The notes under the pieces were generated by a model. The model was not told the origin of the DNA and searched no databases. It was given only the letters and a program-made list of their open reading frames with translations. Position numbers and translations under genes: made by a program. Positions 36,637 through 47,692 of a DNA stretch of 64,000 nucleotides are shown here, piece by piece. Each line of letters opens with the position of its first letter. The stretch's first letter is position 1. This stretch comes from Methylobacterium frigidaeris (lineage in GTDB: Bacteria; Pseudomonadota; Alphaproteobacteria; Rhizobiales; Beijerinckiaceae): contig NZ_BPQJ01000029.1 in the NCBI RefSeq assembly GCF_022179185.1, forward strand, positions 1-64,000, in the 5' to 3' direction.

Positions 36637-36659
36637 GCTGTTGCGGATCAGGCAACAGC
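36637..36659. promoter_or_regulatory. Candidate operator of the XRE-cupin regulator
   Basis: A perfect 8-bp dyad (GCTGTTGC and GCAACAGC) with a 7-nt spacer lies 18 bp upstream of the regulator start. A further TTGTTGC half-site occurs at 36711-36717, nearer the aminotransferase start, in the same 152-bp divergent region. Confidence 0.65.
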
Positions 36660-36770
36660 TTATCCTGGCCGCAAGGCTTTTCAAAGGGTTGCAGGTGAGC
36701 AGAAAAGGACTTGTTGCCCTTGCCGGAACGGTCTTGTCTGGCGGCCGCCGCGCCCCAGAAGGACTCCACG

Positions 36771-38102
36771 ATGAACGCCCATCCGCCGCGCCTCAACCGC
36801 CCGAGCCTCGACGCCTACTGGATGCCGTTCACGGCCAACCGCCAGTTCAAGGCCGCGCCGCGCCTGCTCGTCGCGGCCGAGGGCATGCACTACACGGCGG
36901 ATGACGGCCGCACGGTGCTCGACGGCACCGCCGGCCTGTGGTGCGTCAATGCCGGCCACGGCCGCCGCCGCATCGCGGAGGCCGTCGAGCGCCAGCTCGC
37001 CACCCTCGATTACGCGCCCTCGTTCCAGATGGGCCACCCGATCGCCTTCGAGTTCGCCGAGCGCCTGGCGGCGATCGCCCCGGGCGGCGCCCTCGACCGG
37101 GTGTTCTTCACCGGATCCGGCTCGGAATCGGTCGATACCGCGCTCAAGATCGCGCTCGCCTACCAGCGCGCCATCGGCCAGGGCACCCGGACCCGGGTGA
37201 TCGGGCGCGAGCGCGGCTATCACGGCGTCGGCTTCGGCGGCATCTCGGTCGGCGGGCTGGTCAACAACCGCCGGATGTTCCCGCTGCTGCCGGGCGTCGA
37301 TCACCTGCGCCACACCCACGATCTTTCCCGCAACGCCTTCGTGCAGGGCCAGCCCGAGCACGGTGCCGATCTCGCCGACGACCTCGAGCGGCTGGTGGCG
37401 CTCCACGGCGCCGAGACGATCGCGGCGGTGATCGTCGAGCCGGTGGCCGGCTCGACCGGCGTGCTGGTGCCGCCGAAGGGCTATCTCGAGCGCCTGCGCG
37501 AGATCGCGACCCGCCACGGCATCCTCTTGATCTTCGACGAGGTCATCACCGGCTTCGGCCGCCTCGGCGCGCCCTTCGCCACCGACTATTTCGGCGTGAC
37601 GCCCGACCTCGTCACCACCGCGAAGGGGCTTACCAACGGCACGATCCCGATGGGCGCGGTCTTCGCGTCGCGTGCCGTGCACGACGCGCTGATGCATGGG
37701 CCGGAGGGCGCGATCGAGCTGTTCCACGGCTACACCTATTCGGGCCACCCGGTCGCCTGCGCCGCCGGCCTCGCCACCCTGGAGATCTACGCCGAGGAGG
37801 ACCTGCTCACCCGCACGACCCAGGTCCAGGCGCAGTGGCACGAGGTCATGCACGGACTTCGCGACTGCCCGCACGTGATCGACATCCGCACCATCGGCCT
37901 CATCGCCGGCATCGAGCTGGAGCCCCGGGCCGGGGCGCCGGGGGCGCGGGCCTACGACGTCTTCACCGACTGCTTCGAGAAGGGCCTCCTGATCCGCGTC
38001 ACCGGCGACATCATCGCCCTCTCGCCGCCGCTGATCGCGCAAGCCGAGCACATCGACACGATGGCCTCGATGCTGCGCGAGGCGCTGCGCCGGGCGGCGT
38101 GA
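36771..38102 (+). CDS. Omega-amino acid (beta-alanine):pyruvate aminotransferase
   Basis: A 443-residue class III PLP aminotransferase. The N-terminal LDAYWMPFTANRQFK and WCVNAGHGRRR segments are typical of beta-alanine:pyruvate transaminases. The cofactor lysine lies in TTAKGLTNGTIPMGAV, and the PLP-phosphate region reads FFTGSGSESVDTALK. It should convert beta-alanine and pyruvate to malonate semialdehyde and alanine. AAGGA lies seven bases before the ATG. The next gene encodes the semialdehyde dehydrogenase that would consume the product, so the pair forms a beta-alanine (pyrimidine or pantothenate-derived) catabolic unit under the divergent XRE-cupin regulator. Confidence 0.9.
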   Translation: MNAHPPRLNRPSLDAYWMPFTANRQFKAAPRLLVAAEGMHYTADDGRTVLDGTAGLWCVNAGHGRRRIAEAVERQLATLDYAPSFQMGHPIAFEFAERLAAIAPGGALDRVFFTGSGSESVDTALKIALAYQRAIGQGTRTRVIGRERGYHGVGFGGISVGGLVNNRRMFPLLPGVDHLRHTHDLSRNAFVQGQPEHGADLADDLERLVALHGAETIAAVIVEPVAGSTGVLVPPKGYLERLREIATRHGILLIFDEVITGFGRLGAPFATDYFGVTPDLVTTAKGLTNGTIPMGAVFASRAVHDALMHGPEGAIELFHGYTYSGHPVACAAGLATLEIYAEEDLLTRTTQVQAQWHEVMHGLRDCPHVIDIRTIGLIAGIELEPRAGAPGARAYDVFTDCFEKGLLIRVTGDIIALSPPLIAQAEHIDTMASMLREALRRAA

Positions 38103-38146
38103 CGATCACCTGGACCCGATCGACGGTCCTTCCACCCTCCTGGTCG

Positions 38147-38174
38147 TTCCGGGGCCGCGCAGCGGAACCCGGAA
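38147..38174. repeat. Palindromic intergenic repeat sharing a core with 35199-35236
   Basis: TTCCGGG/CCCGGAA flank a 14-nt loop, and the interior matches 35207-35230 almost exactly. It lies between the aminotransferase and dehydrogenase genes, whose 237-bp spacing is therefore partly repeat DNA. Confidence 0.65.
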
Positions 38175-38248
38175 TCCAGATCCGCTGATGGTTCAGGACG
38201 AAGCGGAGTGCATTTCGCTCAATCCTGACGATCCTGCGGCGCTGGATG

Positions 38249-38276
38249 CCGGGCTCTCGCCTGCGGCGAGCCCCGG
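38249..38276. repeat. Second palindrome in the aminotransferase-dehydrogenase gap
   Basis: CCGGGCTCTCGCC and GGCGAGCCCCGG form an imperfect stem with a 3-nt loop. No T-run follows. It may reduce transcription into the dehydrogenase gene or act as an mRNA hairpin. Confidence 0.55.
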
Positions 38277-38339
38277 AATGACGATGGAACGTGGGGCAAA
38301 AAACTCGGCTCCACCGAAAACTGGAAAATCAAAGTCACC

Positions 38340-39836
<1,497 letters not shown>

Positions 39837-39994
39837 CGAACGCGCGGCGGCGGACGGGTGGGAATCGCTGGATCCCGCCCAGACGCCCGGTGCTGCCCGG
39901 GACCGCGCCCCCGCGCGGTCCACCCACGGGCCGCTGCCAAGCGCGGTGGCCGGCACACGGCACAGAGTAATCCTCGCGGCCCGAGACGGGACAG

Positions 39995-40023
39995 AAAAAA
40001 GGCCGCCCTTGCGAGGCGGCCCG
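39995..40023 (-). terminator. Intrinsic terminator (3' end of the candidate sRNA)
   Basis: On the minus strand GGGCCGCC, loop TCGCAAG, GGCGGCC is followed by six T residues. It would also stop read-through from the dpp operon that ends at 40188. Confidence 0.8.
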
Positions 40024-40099
40024 AAGTCTAGGGAGGAAACGCCCAAGAAGGGCAGCACCGCCGCGACGCCATCGCCGCGGTGCGTGAAATCGTTTTCAC
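39995..40099 (-). ncRNA. Candidate small RNA with CCUCCC loop and intrinsic terminator
   Basis: The minus strand of the 351-bp gap 39837-40187 folds into successive hairpins: GTGAAA/TTTCAC (40099-40084), a GCACCGC/GCGGTGC arm, a small GCCC/GGGC hairpin, then an unpaired TTTCCTCCCTAGACTT and finally a terminator hairpin with a T-run. The anti-Shine-Dalgarno-like CCTCCC motif before a GC terminator is, as I recall, conserved in several alphaproteobacterial trans-acting sRNA families. The 5' end is uncertain. No protein-coding gene is supported in this gap. Confidence 0.55.
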
Positions 40100-40187
40100 A
40101 CACTGCACCCCGTGCAGCAAGCGGCGCGGCGGAGGAGCCGCCATGCGCCGACGACATGGCGCCAACAGGGTGCCGCCGTTCCCCCTC

Positions 40188-40996
<809 letters not shown>

Positions 40997-41000
<4 letters not shown>

Positions 41001-41836
41001 GGGGTGCCCCCTGCGGCGAGGCGGGCTTCCTCACCCAGACCCGGCTCGCCCAAGCCCGCCCTGGCCCGGCGCGGCAGCGCCGCGATCAGGTCGCGCGTGT
41101 ACTGCGCCGTGGGGTTGCGCAGCACCGCCTCGGTCGGCCCGTCCTCCACCGCCCGGCCGCGGCACATCACCAGGGTCCGGTCGGTGCTGCGGGCGATTAC
41201 CCCGAGATCGTGGCTGATCAGGATCAGGGACAGGCCGAGATCGGCCACCAGCTCGTCGAGGATGTCGAGGATCTCCTTCTGTACCGTCACGTCGAGGGCC
41301 GTGGTCGGCTCGTCGGCGATCAGCAGGTCGGGCTTCAGGGCCAGCGCGATCGCGATGCCGACGCGCTGGCGCTGGCCGCCGGACATCTCGTGCGGGTAGC
41401 TGTCGATGCGCCGGGCCGGATCGGGGATTCGCACCCGGTCGAGGAGGCGCAACGCCTCGGCCCGAGCCTCGGCGCGGCCGGTTCCGTGGTGCAGGCGGAT
41501 CCCTTCCGCGATCTGCTGGCCCGCCGTCATGGCGGGGTTGAGCGCCGTCATCGGCTCCTGGAAGATCATGCCGATGCGCCGGCCGCGTAAACCGCACAGC
41601 TCCTTCTCGCCCATCGTGAGAATGTTGCGGCCCTCGAGCAGGATCCCGCCGGAGGTGCGGGCGCTCTTCGGCAGCAGCCCAATGGTCGCGAGCGACAGCA
41701 TCGACTTGCCGGAGCCCGATTCGCCGACGATGCCGAGACTCTCGCCGCGCCCGACCTCGACCGAGACGTCGTCGACGACGCGGACCGGGCCCTCCGGTCC
41801 CGGGAAGGCGACGGAAAGGTTGCGGATCGCGAGCAT
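40997..41836 (-). CDS. Peptide/nickel-type ABC transporter ATP-binding protein, DppD/OppD
   Basis: A 279-residue ATPase. The P-loop is GESGSGKSM with Met in place of the usual Ser/Thr; the Q-loop region is GMIFQEPMTALNP; the signature is MSGGQRQRVGIAIALA; Walker B is LLIADEPTTALD. Lys is retained in the P-loop, but the next residue (Ser/Thr, a magnesium ligand) is missing, which may weaken ATP turnover. The ATG overlaps the DppC-like stop by one base (TGATG). Confidence 0.88.
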
Positions 41837-42684
41837 CAGGAGGCCTGCCGGCGGCGCGGATCGAGGCGGGCGGCGAGCCCGTCGCCGAGGAGGTTGAGGC
41901 CGAGCACCGCGGCCGCGATGGCGAGGCCGGGGGCGAGCGCGAGGTGAGGCGCCTGGGTGAGGTAGGTCTGCGATTCGGCGAGCATCCGCCCCCAGGTCGG
42001 GGCGGGCGGCGGCAGGCCGAGGCCGAGGAAGCTCAGGCCCGCCTCGGTCAGGATCGCCATGGCGAGCTGGATCGTGACCTGGACGATGACCTGGCCGGCG
42101 ATGTTGGGCAGGACATGCTCCAGGGTGATCCGCGCCGTGCCCTTCCCGGCCATGCGGGCGGCCATGATGTACTCCCGGGCCCAGATCTGCATCGCCGCGC
42201 CGCGGGTGACCCGGGCGAAGACCGGGATCATGAACACCCCGATGGCGACGATGGCGGTCAGCGCCCCCGGGCCGAGCAGCGCGCCGAGCATGATCGCCGA
42301 CAGGATCGGCGGCAGGGCGAACAGCGCGTCGCAGATCCGCATCAGCATCGCGTCGAACGTCGGGCCCGCGGCCGCCGCGACGCCAGCGAGCGTGCCGAGC
42401 ACCGCGCCTAAGCCCACCGCCGCGAAGGCGGTGGTGAGGGAGTTGAAGGCGCCGCGCATCAGCATCGAGGCGACGTCGCGCCCGAGATGGTCGGTGCCGA
42501 GCCACCCCGAGACCAGCGGGCCTCGCAGCTTCTGGAGGATGCGCATCCGGGTCGGGTCCTCGGGAGTCCAGACCAGGGAGGTGAGCGCGATGCCGACGAG
42601 GCACGCCGTCAGGACGCCGCCGACAAGGAGCGCAGCGCTGCCGGGCCGCCAGCCGCGCCGGAGCCTCAGGGCCAGCGCCGTCAT
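41836..42684 (-). CDS. Peptide/nickel-type ABC transporter permease, DppC/OppC
   Basis: A 282-residue permease with an N-terminal helix, then the conserved LGTDHLGRDVASMLMRGAF and about five more helices. The EAA-like loop is REYIMAARMAGKGTARI. The ATG overlaps the DppB-like stop (ATGA). It probably forms a heterodimer with the preceding permease to import oligopeptides or similar solutes. Confidence 0.9.
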   Translation of the reverse strand: MTALALRLRRGWRPGSAALLVGGVLTACLVGIALTSLVWTPEDPTRMRILQKLRGPLVSGWLGTDHLGRDVASMLMRGAFNSLTTAFAAVGLGAVLGTLAGVAAAAGPTFDAMLMRICDALFALPPILSAIMLGALLGPGALTAIVAIGVFMIPVFARVTRGAAMQIWAREYIMAARMAGKGTARITLEHVLPNIAGQVIVQVTIQLAMAILTEAGLSFLGLGLPPPAPTWGRMLAESQTYLTQAPHLALAPGLAIAAAVLGLNLLGDGLAARLDPRRRQAS

Positions 42685-43625
42685 GCGCGCCTCCTCAGGC
42701 GGGGATCGACCACGGTGTAGAGCAGGTCGACCCCGAGATTGACCACGATGACGATGGTGGCGAACACCATCACGACGTTCTGGATCACGATCAGGTCGCG
42801 CTGCGCCAGGGCCTGCCAGGCGAGGCGGCCCATGCCGGGCAGGGTGAACACGTTCTCGACCAGGACCGCGCCGCCGATCAGGAACGAGATCTGCAGGCCC
42901 AGCATGGTGATGACCGGCACCAGCGCGTTCGGCACCGCGTGGCGCCACAGGGCGCGGGAGACCGAGGCGCCCTTGGCCCGGGCGGTGCGGACGAAATCCT
43001 CGTTCATCACCTCGACCACCGAGGCCCGCGTCACCCGGGTCAGCACCGCCGATTGCGGGATGGCGAGCGCGAGCGCCGGCAGCAGCAGGGCGCGGAACGC
43101 CGCCACGGGCTCGCCCCAGCCCGGGAAGCCCCCGGCCGGCAGCCACCCGAGGCCGAGCGCCACCACCATGATGAGCAGGAGCCCGATCCAGAAATTCGGC
43201 ACCGCGATCCCGGCCTGCGCGTAGAGGGTGGCGACCCCGTCCGCCACGCCGCCCGGTCGCGACGCCGCGGTGACGCCGAGCGGGAGCGCGATGCCGACGG
43301 CGAGGAGCACCGCCAAACCCGTGAGCGGCAGCGTCACCGCCAGCCGCTCGAGGATCAACCCGCCCACCGGCACGCCGTAGGTGTAGGACACGCCGAGATT
43401 GCCGCTCGCGAGCCCGCCGAGCCAGCGCAGGTAACGGACGAGAGCCGGCGCATCGAGGCCCATCTGGGCGCGCAGCGCCGCCAGGGTCTCAGAAGTCGCC
43501 GAGGTGCCGAGCATCGCCGAGGCCGGGTCCCCGGGCACGATCTCCATCATGCAGAAGACCAGGACCGAGATCAGCAGGAAGGTGACGGCGAAGCCGGCGG
43601 CGCGGCGGGCGAGGTGCCTCAGCAT
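42681..43625 (-). CDS. Peptide/nickel-type ABC transporter permease, DppB/OppB
   Basis: A 314-residue permease with about six helices. Signatures are VPGDPASAMLG near residue 35 and MNEDFVRTARAKGASVSRALWRHA in the coupling loop. The start MLRHLARR is the first ATG before the hydrophobic N-terminus; a GTG 45 bases upstream is possible, and neither has a clear ribosome binding site. It is separated from the binding-protein gene by 320 bp that hold an inverted repeat, so a second promoter for the permease genes is conceivable. Confidence 0.87.
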   Translation of the reverse strand: MLRHLARRAAGFAVTFLLISVLVFCMMEIVPGDPASAMLGTSATSETLAALRAQMGLDAPALVRYLRWLGGLASGNLGVSYTYGVPVGGLILERLAVTLPLTGLAVLLAVGIALPLGVTAASRPGGVADGVATLYAQAGIAVPNFWIGLLLIMVVALGLGWLPAGGFPGWGEPVAAFRALLLPALALAIPQSAVLTRVTRASVVEVMNEDFVRTARAKGASVSRALWRHAVPNALVPVITMLGLQISFLIGGAVLVENVFTLPGMGRLAWQALAQRDLIVIQNVVMVFATIVIVVNLGVDLLYTVVDPRLRRRA

Positions 43626-43701
43626 GGAGCGAATTCGAGCATCGGAGCCTTTGCAGTTGTTCGGACTCACGTTCGAGAGAAGCCGTCTCCGACGATGCGG
43701 C

Positions 43702-43856
43702 GCGGGTTTCCCCTCCCCCTCTGCGGGGGAGGGTGGGCCCCGCAGGGGGCCGGGAGAGGGGACGCCGCTACCGAGAAGTCGCGTGCTTCATGGCGGGCGC
43801 CATATCCTGAAGCGTCGCGCGCGCCTCTCCCGCAGAGGGGGGAGGGAAAAGCCCGC
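43702..43856. repeat. Long inverted repeat (MITE-like) between binding protein and dppB genes
   Basis: Arms at 43702-43727 and 43829-43856 are imperfect inverted copies built on CCCTCCCCCTCTGCGGG. The intervening ~100 bp include further GC hairpins (CCCCGCAGGGGGCC region). No gene fits in the 320-bp gap 43626-43945. Such elements recur in intergenic DNA here and may be non-autonomous mobile or REP-like sequences. Confidence 0.55.
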
Positions 43857-43945
43857 CCCCTTCTTCTCCCCGGACAACCTTGCCGCCCGCGGGGAGAGGC
43901 GATGCGCGCATCCGTTGCGTGAATCACGTCCGACAGAGAGGGCCC

Positions 43946-45466
43946 CTACTCCGTCCACCGCACCTCGGTCAGGTCGTTCGACGGCACCGGCTCGTTCTTC
44001 CAGTAGCCGGTCAGCTTGGCCTTCCACACGCTGAGCTTCGGCAGCACGAACAGGAACAGGGCCGGGACGTCCTCGGCGAGGATCTCCTGCGCCTCGCCGT
44101 AGCGCTTGAGCCGCGTCGCCTCGTCGGTGGCCTGCGCGGCCTCCGTCACCGCGGTGTTGAAGGCCGGGTTCTTGTAGCCGAAATAGTACGGATCGTTGGA
44201 GTAGATCGCGATGTCCATCGGCTCGGCATGGGCGATGACCGTCATGTCGAAGCTGCGGTCGCGCATCACCTCCTGCACCCACTTGGCCGGGAACTCGGTC
44301 GGGACGATGGTCATCGTGACACCGACCTCGGAGAACATCGCCTGCAGGATCTCGGCGGTGCGCGTGGCGTAGGCCATCTGCGGCGACTTGAAGGTGAAGG
44401 TCAGGCCCTTGGCGTAACCGGCCTCGGCGAGGAGCGCCTTCGCCTTCTTCGGGTCGTAGGGGTAGACGCCCGTCAGGTCCTTGTAGCCCGGATCGTTCGG
44501 CGTGTAGTGGCTGCCGATCGGCGCGCCGTAGCCGGAATAGGCGCCCTCGATCAGGAGCTTGCGGTCGACCGCCATCATCAGCGCCTGGCGCACGCGCTTG
44601 TCGCTGAAAGGCTTCGCGGCGTTGTTCATGCCGGCCACGACCTTCATCTCGGTCAGCCCCGGCTCCGCCGTGAACGCCTTGTCCTTCTGGAAGGCGGCGT
44701 AGAGTTCCGGCGCCGGCAGCAGCGGGAAGGCGTCGACGTCGCCGGCGCGGAGCGCCGCGGCGGCAGCCTGGGGATCGCCGATGAAGCGGAAGGTCACCTT
44801 GTCGAGATGGACCTTGCGGGCGGCATCCCAGTGGTCGGGGCTGCGGGTCAGCTCGACCCGGTCACCCTTGCGCCAGGAGGCGAAGCGGAACGGCCCGGTG
44901 CCGACCGGATGGCTCTTGAGGCCGTCGCGCGATTTCGGCTCGACCATCACCGCCGCCGGCAGGCCGAGCCAGAACAGCAGGTTGCCGGAGGGCTTCGACA
45001 GGGTCAGGACCAGGGTTGCCGGGTCCGGCGCCTTCACGTCGGCGATAGCCGCGTAGAGCGCCTTCTGCGGGTTGACCGAGCCCGGCGCCCGGATCGCGTC
45101 GAGGGAAAACTTCGCCGTCTCGGCGTTGAAGGGCTCGCCGTTGTGGAACGTCACCCCGGTCTGGAGCACGAAGGTGTAGGTCAGGCCGTCGGGCGACACC
45201 GTCCAGCTCTTGGCGAGCTGCGGCTGCACCTTGCCGTCGCGGTCGACCCGGGTCAGACCCTCGAACACGTTCTGCCACACCACCTGGCCGATCACCGTCG
45301 GGGCGGCGCTGGTCGGATCGAGGCCCGGGGGCTCCACCGGCATGCCGAGGACGAGGTCGGTGCGCGCCGCCGCCAGGGCGCTGCCGGCGAGCCCCGGAAC
45401 CGCGAGCGCGGCGAAGAGGACGCCCGCCAGCAGGCGGCGGCGTGAGGCGCGCGTACGAGAAACCAT
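43946..45466 (-). CDS. Peptide/nickel-type ABC transporter substrate-binding protein
   Basis: A 506-residue family-5 extracellular binding protein. A twin-arginine-like or standard signal peptide (SRTRASRRRLLAGVLFAALA) ends near GSALAAA. The mature start TDLVLGMPVEPPGLDPT and the VWQNVFEGLTRVD motif are characteristic. GAGGGG lies four bases before the ATG. It would capture dipeptides, oligopeptides or other solutes for the permeases and ATPases downstream. The cargo cannot be read from sequence. Confidence 0.9.
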   Translation of the reverse strand: MVSRTRASRRRLLAGVLFAALAVPGLAGSALAAARTDLVLGMPVEPPGLDPTSAAPTVIGQVVWQNVFEGLTRVDRDGKVQPQLAKSWTVSPDGLTYTFVLQTGVTFHNGEPFNAETAKFSLDAIRAPGSVNPQKALYAAIADVKAPDPATLVLTLSKPSGNLLFWLGLPAAVMVEPKSRDGLKSHPVGTGPFRFASWRKGDRVELTRSPDHWDAARKVHLDKVTFRFIGDPQAAAAALRAGDVDAFPLLPAPELYAAFQKDKAFTAEPGLTEMKVVAGMNNAAKPFSDKRVRQALMMAVDRKLLIEGAYSGYGAPIGSHYTPNDPGYKDLTGVYPYDPKKAKALLAEAGYAKGLTFTFKSPQMAYATRTAEILQAMFSEVGVTMTIVPTEFPAKWVQEVMRDRSFDMTVIAHAEPMDIAIYSNDPYYFGYKNPAFNTAVTEAAQATDEATRLKRYGEAQEILAEDVPALFLFVLPKLSVWKAKLTGYWKNEPVPSNDLTEVRWTE

Positions 45467-45587
45467 GGAACCCCTCGGTCGGCGTTGGGACCGGCCGCCT
45501 CTCTCGCGCGGCCGTTCTGGTTCCGCAAGGAGATCAGGATTTTTGGTGTGGCCGCAACAGCGATGTGGAACGGCCGGGTCCGAACCC

Positions 45588-46019
45588 TCAGCCCGCCGCC
45601 GCCTCGACCACCAGCCGCGCCGCGACCTCCCCCGCCGCCCCGAGCGGCGTCGGCCGCCGCGTATCCTTCGACAGCAGCACGCAGATCGATTCGGCCTCCC
45701 CGGCGACGTCGTCGCCGGTCAGGATCCGGTGGCGGAAGCTCAGCGAGGTGCGGCCCGCGCGGGCGAGCCAGGTCGCGGTGCGGACCCGGCCCGGATAGTG
45801 CAGCTCCGCCCGGTAATCGATGACGAAACGGGCGATGACGAAGAAGGTGTCGGGGGTGAGCAGCGGGGTCAGGTGCGTCCCGAAGAACTGCACCCGTCCG
45901 CTCTCGCAGAAGGCGGCGAAGACCGCGTTGTTGACGTGGCCGTTGGCGTCCGTGTCGCGGTAGCGCAGCACGTCCTCGCTCCACAGCACCCGCGGATCGC
46001 CCTCGAGCCCCTCGGTCAT
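45588..46019 (-). CDS. Acyl-CoA thioesterase, 4HBT/YbgC-like
   Basis: A 143-residue hotdog-fold protein. The motif RYRDTDANGHVNNAVFAAF near residues 19-37 has the catalytic Asp of 4-hydroxybenzoyl-CoA thioesterase-type enzymes. It would hydrolyse acyl-CoA esters in the cytosol. It starts 14 bp after the truB stop, so it is probably the last gene of the truB transcript; in many alphaproteobacteria rpsO and pnp follow truB instead. GAGGG lies seven bases before the ATG. Confidence 0.85.
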   Translation of the reverse strand: MTEGLEGDPRVLWSEDVLRYRDTDANGHVNNAVFAAFCESGRVQFFGTHLTPLLTPDTFFVIARFVIDYRAELHYPGRVRTATWLARAGRTSLSFRHRILTGDDVAGEAESICVLLSKDTRRPTPLGAAGEVAARLVVEAAAG

Positions 46020-46033
46020 TGCCCTGCCCTCTT

Positions 46034-47080
46034 CTAGCCGTTGCGCGGGGCGGTGCCGCCGAGGTGGAACACCCGGTGCGGCACCAACTCGCCGCGCTCG
46101 ACGTCGCCGACCGCCACCAGCACGCCGCCGCAGGTCGCGTAGGCCTTGCCCTCGGTCGGCGCGTCGCGGCCGCGCAGGATCACCGGCTGGCCGCGCATCA
46201 GCCGCACCGCCATGTCGCGGGAGACCGGCACGTGCGGTACGGCGTCGAGCGCCGTCTCGACCGGGCGGAGCAAAGCCGCGTTCGCCTCGGCCTCGGCGGC
46301 CTCAAGCGCGCCGATGGTGCAGGACTGGTCCTCGGCGAAGGGGCCGACGCGGGTGCGGCGCAGGGCCGAGACGTGGCCGTAGCAGCCGAGCGCCCGGCCG
46401 AGGTCGCGGGCGATGGCCCGCACGTAGGTGCCCTTGCCGCACTCCGCCTCGATCACGGTGCGCTCGGGCGTGTGGGCGACGATCGCCAGACGGTCGATCT
46501 GCACCGGGCGGGCGACCAGCTCGACCACCTCGCCGTCGCGGGCGAGGTCGTAGGCGCGCTCGCCCTGGATCTTGATCGCCGAGTAGCGCGGCGGCACCTG
46601 CTCGATCGCGCCGACGAAGCGCGGCAGCATCGCCTCGACCTCCCCTTGCGTCGGACGATCGTCGGAGGTCGCGACCGGGCGCCCTTCCGCATCGTCGGTG
46701 TCGGTCTCGACGCCCCAGGTGACCGAGAAGACGTAGGCCTTGCGGCCGTCCATCACGAAGGGAACGGTCTTGGTCGCCTCGCCGAGCGCGATCGGCAGGA
46801 TGCCGGAGGCGAGCGGGTCGAGGGTGCCGGCGTGGCCGGCCTTCTTGGCGTTGAGCGCGCGCTTGACCGCCGCGACCGCGTGAGTCGAGGTCATGCCGAC
46901 GCCCTTGTCGAGGATCACCCAGCCGCTGATCTCGCGGCGCTTGGGCCGGTCGCCCGGCGGGCGGCCGCGGCCGCGCGGCCGGTCCTGGCGCTGACCGTCC
47001 TGACGCGGGGCTCCGTCACGGCCTTCGCGGGCGGGGCGGGTCGCCTGCGGCGCCGGCTCTGCGGGCTGGTCCTCGTGCAT
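46034..47080 (-). CDS. truB: tRNA pseudouridine(55) synthase TruB
   Basis: A 348-residue enzyme that makes pseudouridine 55 in the T loop of tRNA. The catalytic Asp is in GHAGTLDPLASG, and the RYSAIKIQGERAYDLAR segment is also conserved. A disordered, Arg/Pro/Asp-rich N-terminal extension of about 45 residues precedes the domain. The second ATG (MHEDQ) is preferred because AGGA then sits five bases upstream; the first ATG would overlap it. It follows rbfA in the nusA-infB operon. Confidence 0.93.
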   Translation of the reverse strand: MHEDQPAEPAPQATRPAREGRDGAPRQDGQRQDRPRGRGRPPGDRPKRREISGWVILDKGVGMTSTHAVAAVKRALNAKKAGHAGTLDPLASGILPIALGEATKTVPFVMDGRKAYVFSVTWGVETDTDDAEGRPVATSDDRPTQGEVEAMLPRFVGAIEQVPPRYSAIKIQGERAYDLARDGEVVELVARPVQIDRLAIVAHTPERTVIEAECGKGTYVRAIARDLGRALGCYGHVSALRRTRVGPFAEDQSCTIGALEAAEAEANAALLRPVETALDAVPHVPVSRDMAVRLMRGQPVILRGRDAPTEGKAYATCGGVLVAVGDVERGELVPHRVFHLGGTAPRNG

Positions 47081-47202
47081 CGTCATCCTGTGTCCGTTCT
47101 CGAACGGCGGTCGCCGCGGGACGTGCCGCCCGCGTTGGTCCGTGCCGATCCTGCTTGTTCAAGTCGTCAGCCGGGCGCGGGTTCGGCGCGCCGGGCGATG
47201 TC

Positions 47203-47613
47203 CTACTCCTCGGTGTCCGGCTCGGACCCGAGGTCGCGCTGGACCTTGTCGCTGCGCAGGAGCGCGTCGATGCGCGCCGCTTCGTCGAAGGTCTCGTCGC
47301 GGCGGAAGCGCAGATCAGGGGCGAATTTCAGCGCCACCCGGCGGGCCACCTCCTGGCGCAGCACCTTCTTGTTGCGCTCCAGCGCCTCGATCACCGGGCG
47401 CTCGTCCTGACCGCCCAGCGGCATGATGTAGGCGGTGGCGAGCTTGAGGTCCGGCGACATGCGGACCTCCGGCACCGTGATCACGTGCTGGCTCAGCACC
47501 GGGTCCTGGATGTCGCCGCGGCTCAGCACCTCGGCGAGGGCGTGCCGCACGAGTTCGGCCACGCGCTGCTGGCGCTGCGAGGGGCCTGCGGATTCTTGGG
47601 GTTTGCGCACCAT
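47203..47613 (-). CDS. rbfA: 30S ribosome-binding factor RbfA
   Basis: A 136-residue KH-like protein that binds the 30S subunit during late 16S rRNA maturation. The conserved SQRQQRVAELVRHALAEVL N-terminus and VTVPEVRMSPDLKLATAYI are recognisable, with an acidic tail EPDTEE. The start MVRKPQ has GGAG five bases upstream; an ATG at 47679 would add 22 unconserved residues. It lies between infB and truB in the usual order. Confidence 0.92.
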   Translation of the reverse strand: MVRKPQESAGPSQRQQRVAELVRHALAEVLSRGDIQDPVLSQHVITVPEVRMSPDLKLATAYIMPLGGQDERPVIEALERNKKVLRQEVARRVALKFAPDLRFRRDETFDEAARIDALLRSDKVQRDLGSEPDTEE

Positions 47614-47692
47614 CGTCTCTCCGGGCTCGGACCGGGCCGCGGGGCGGCCATCTGGCCTCTGGGCCCTCGCGGCTGTCATCTTATGAACCGAC

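Noticed and set aside
40084..40117. LacI-like palindrome GTGAAA-N4-TTTCAC and the adjacent CTGCAC/GTGCAG dyad as operators
   Set aside because: No gene starts nearby; the first dyad is better explained as the 5' stem of the candidate small RNA.
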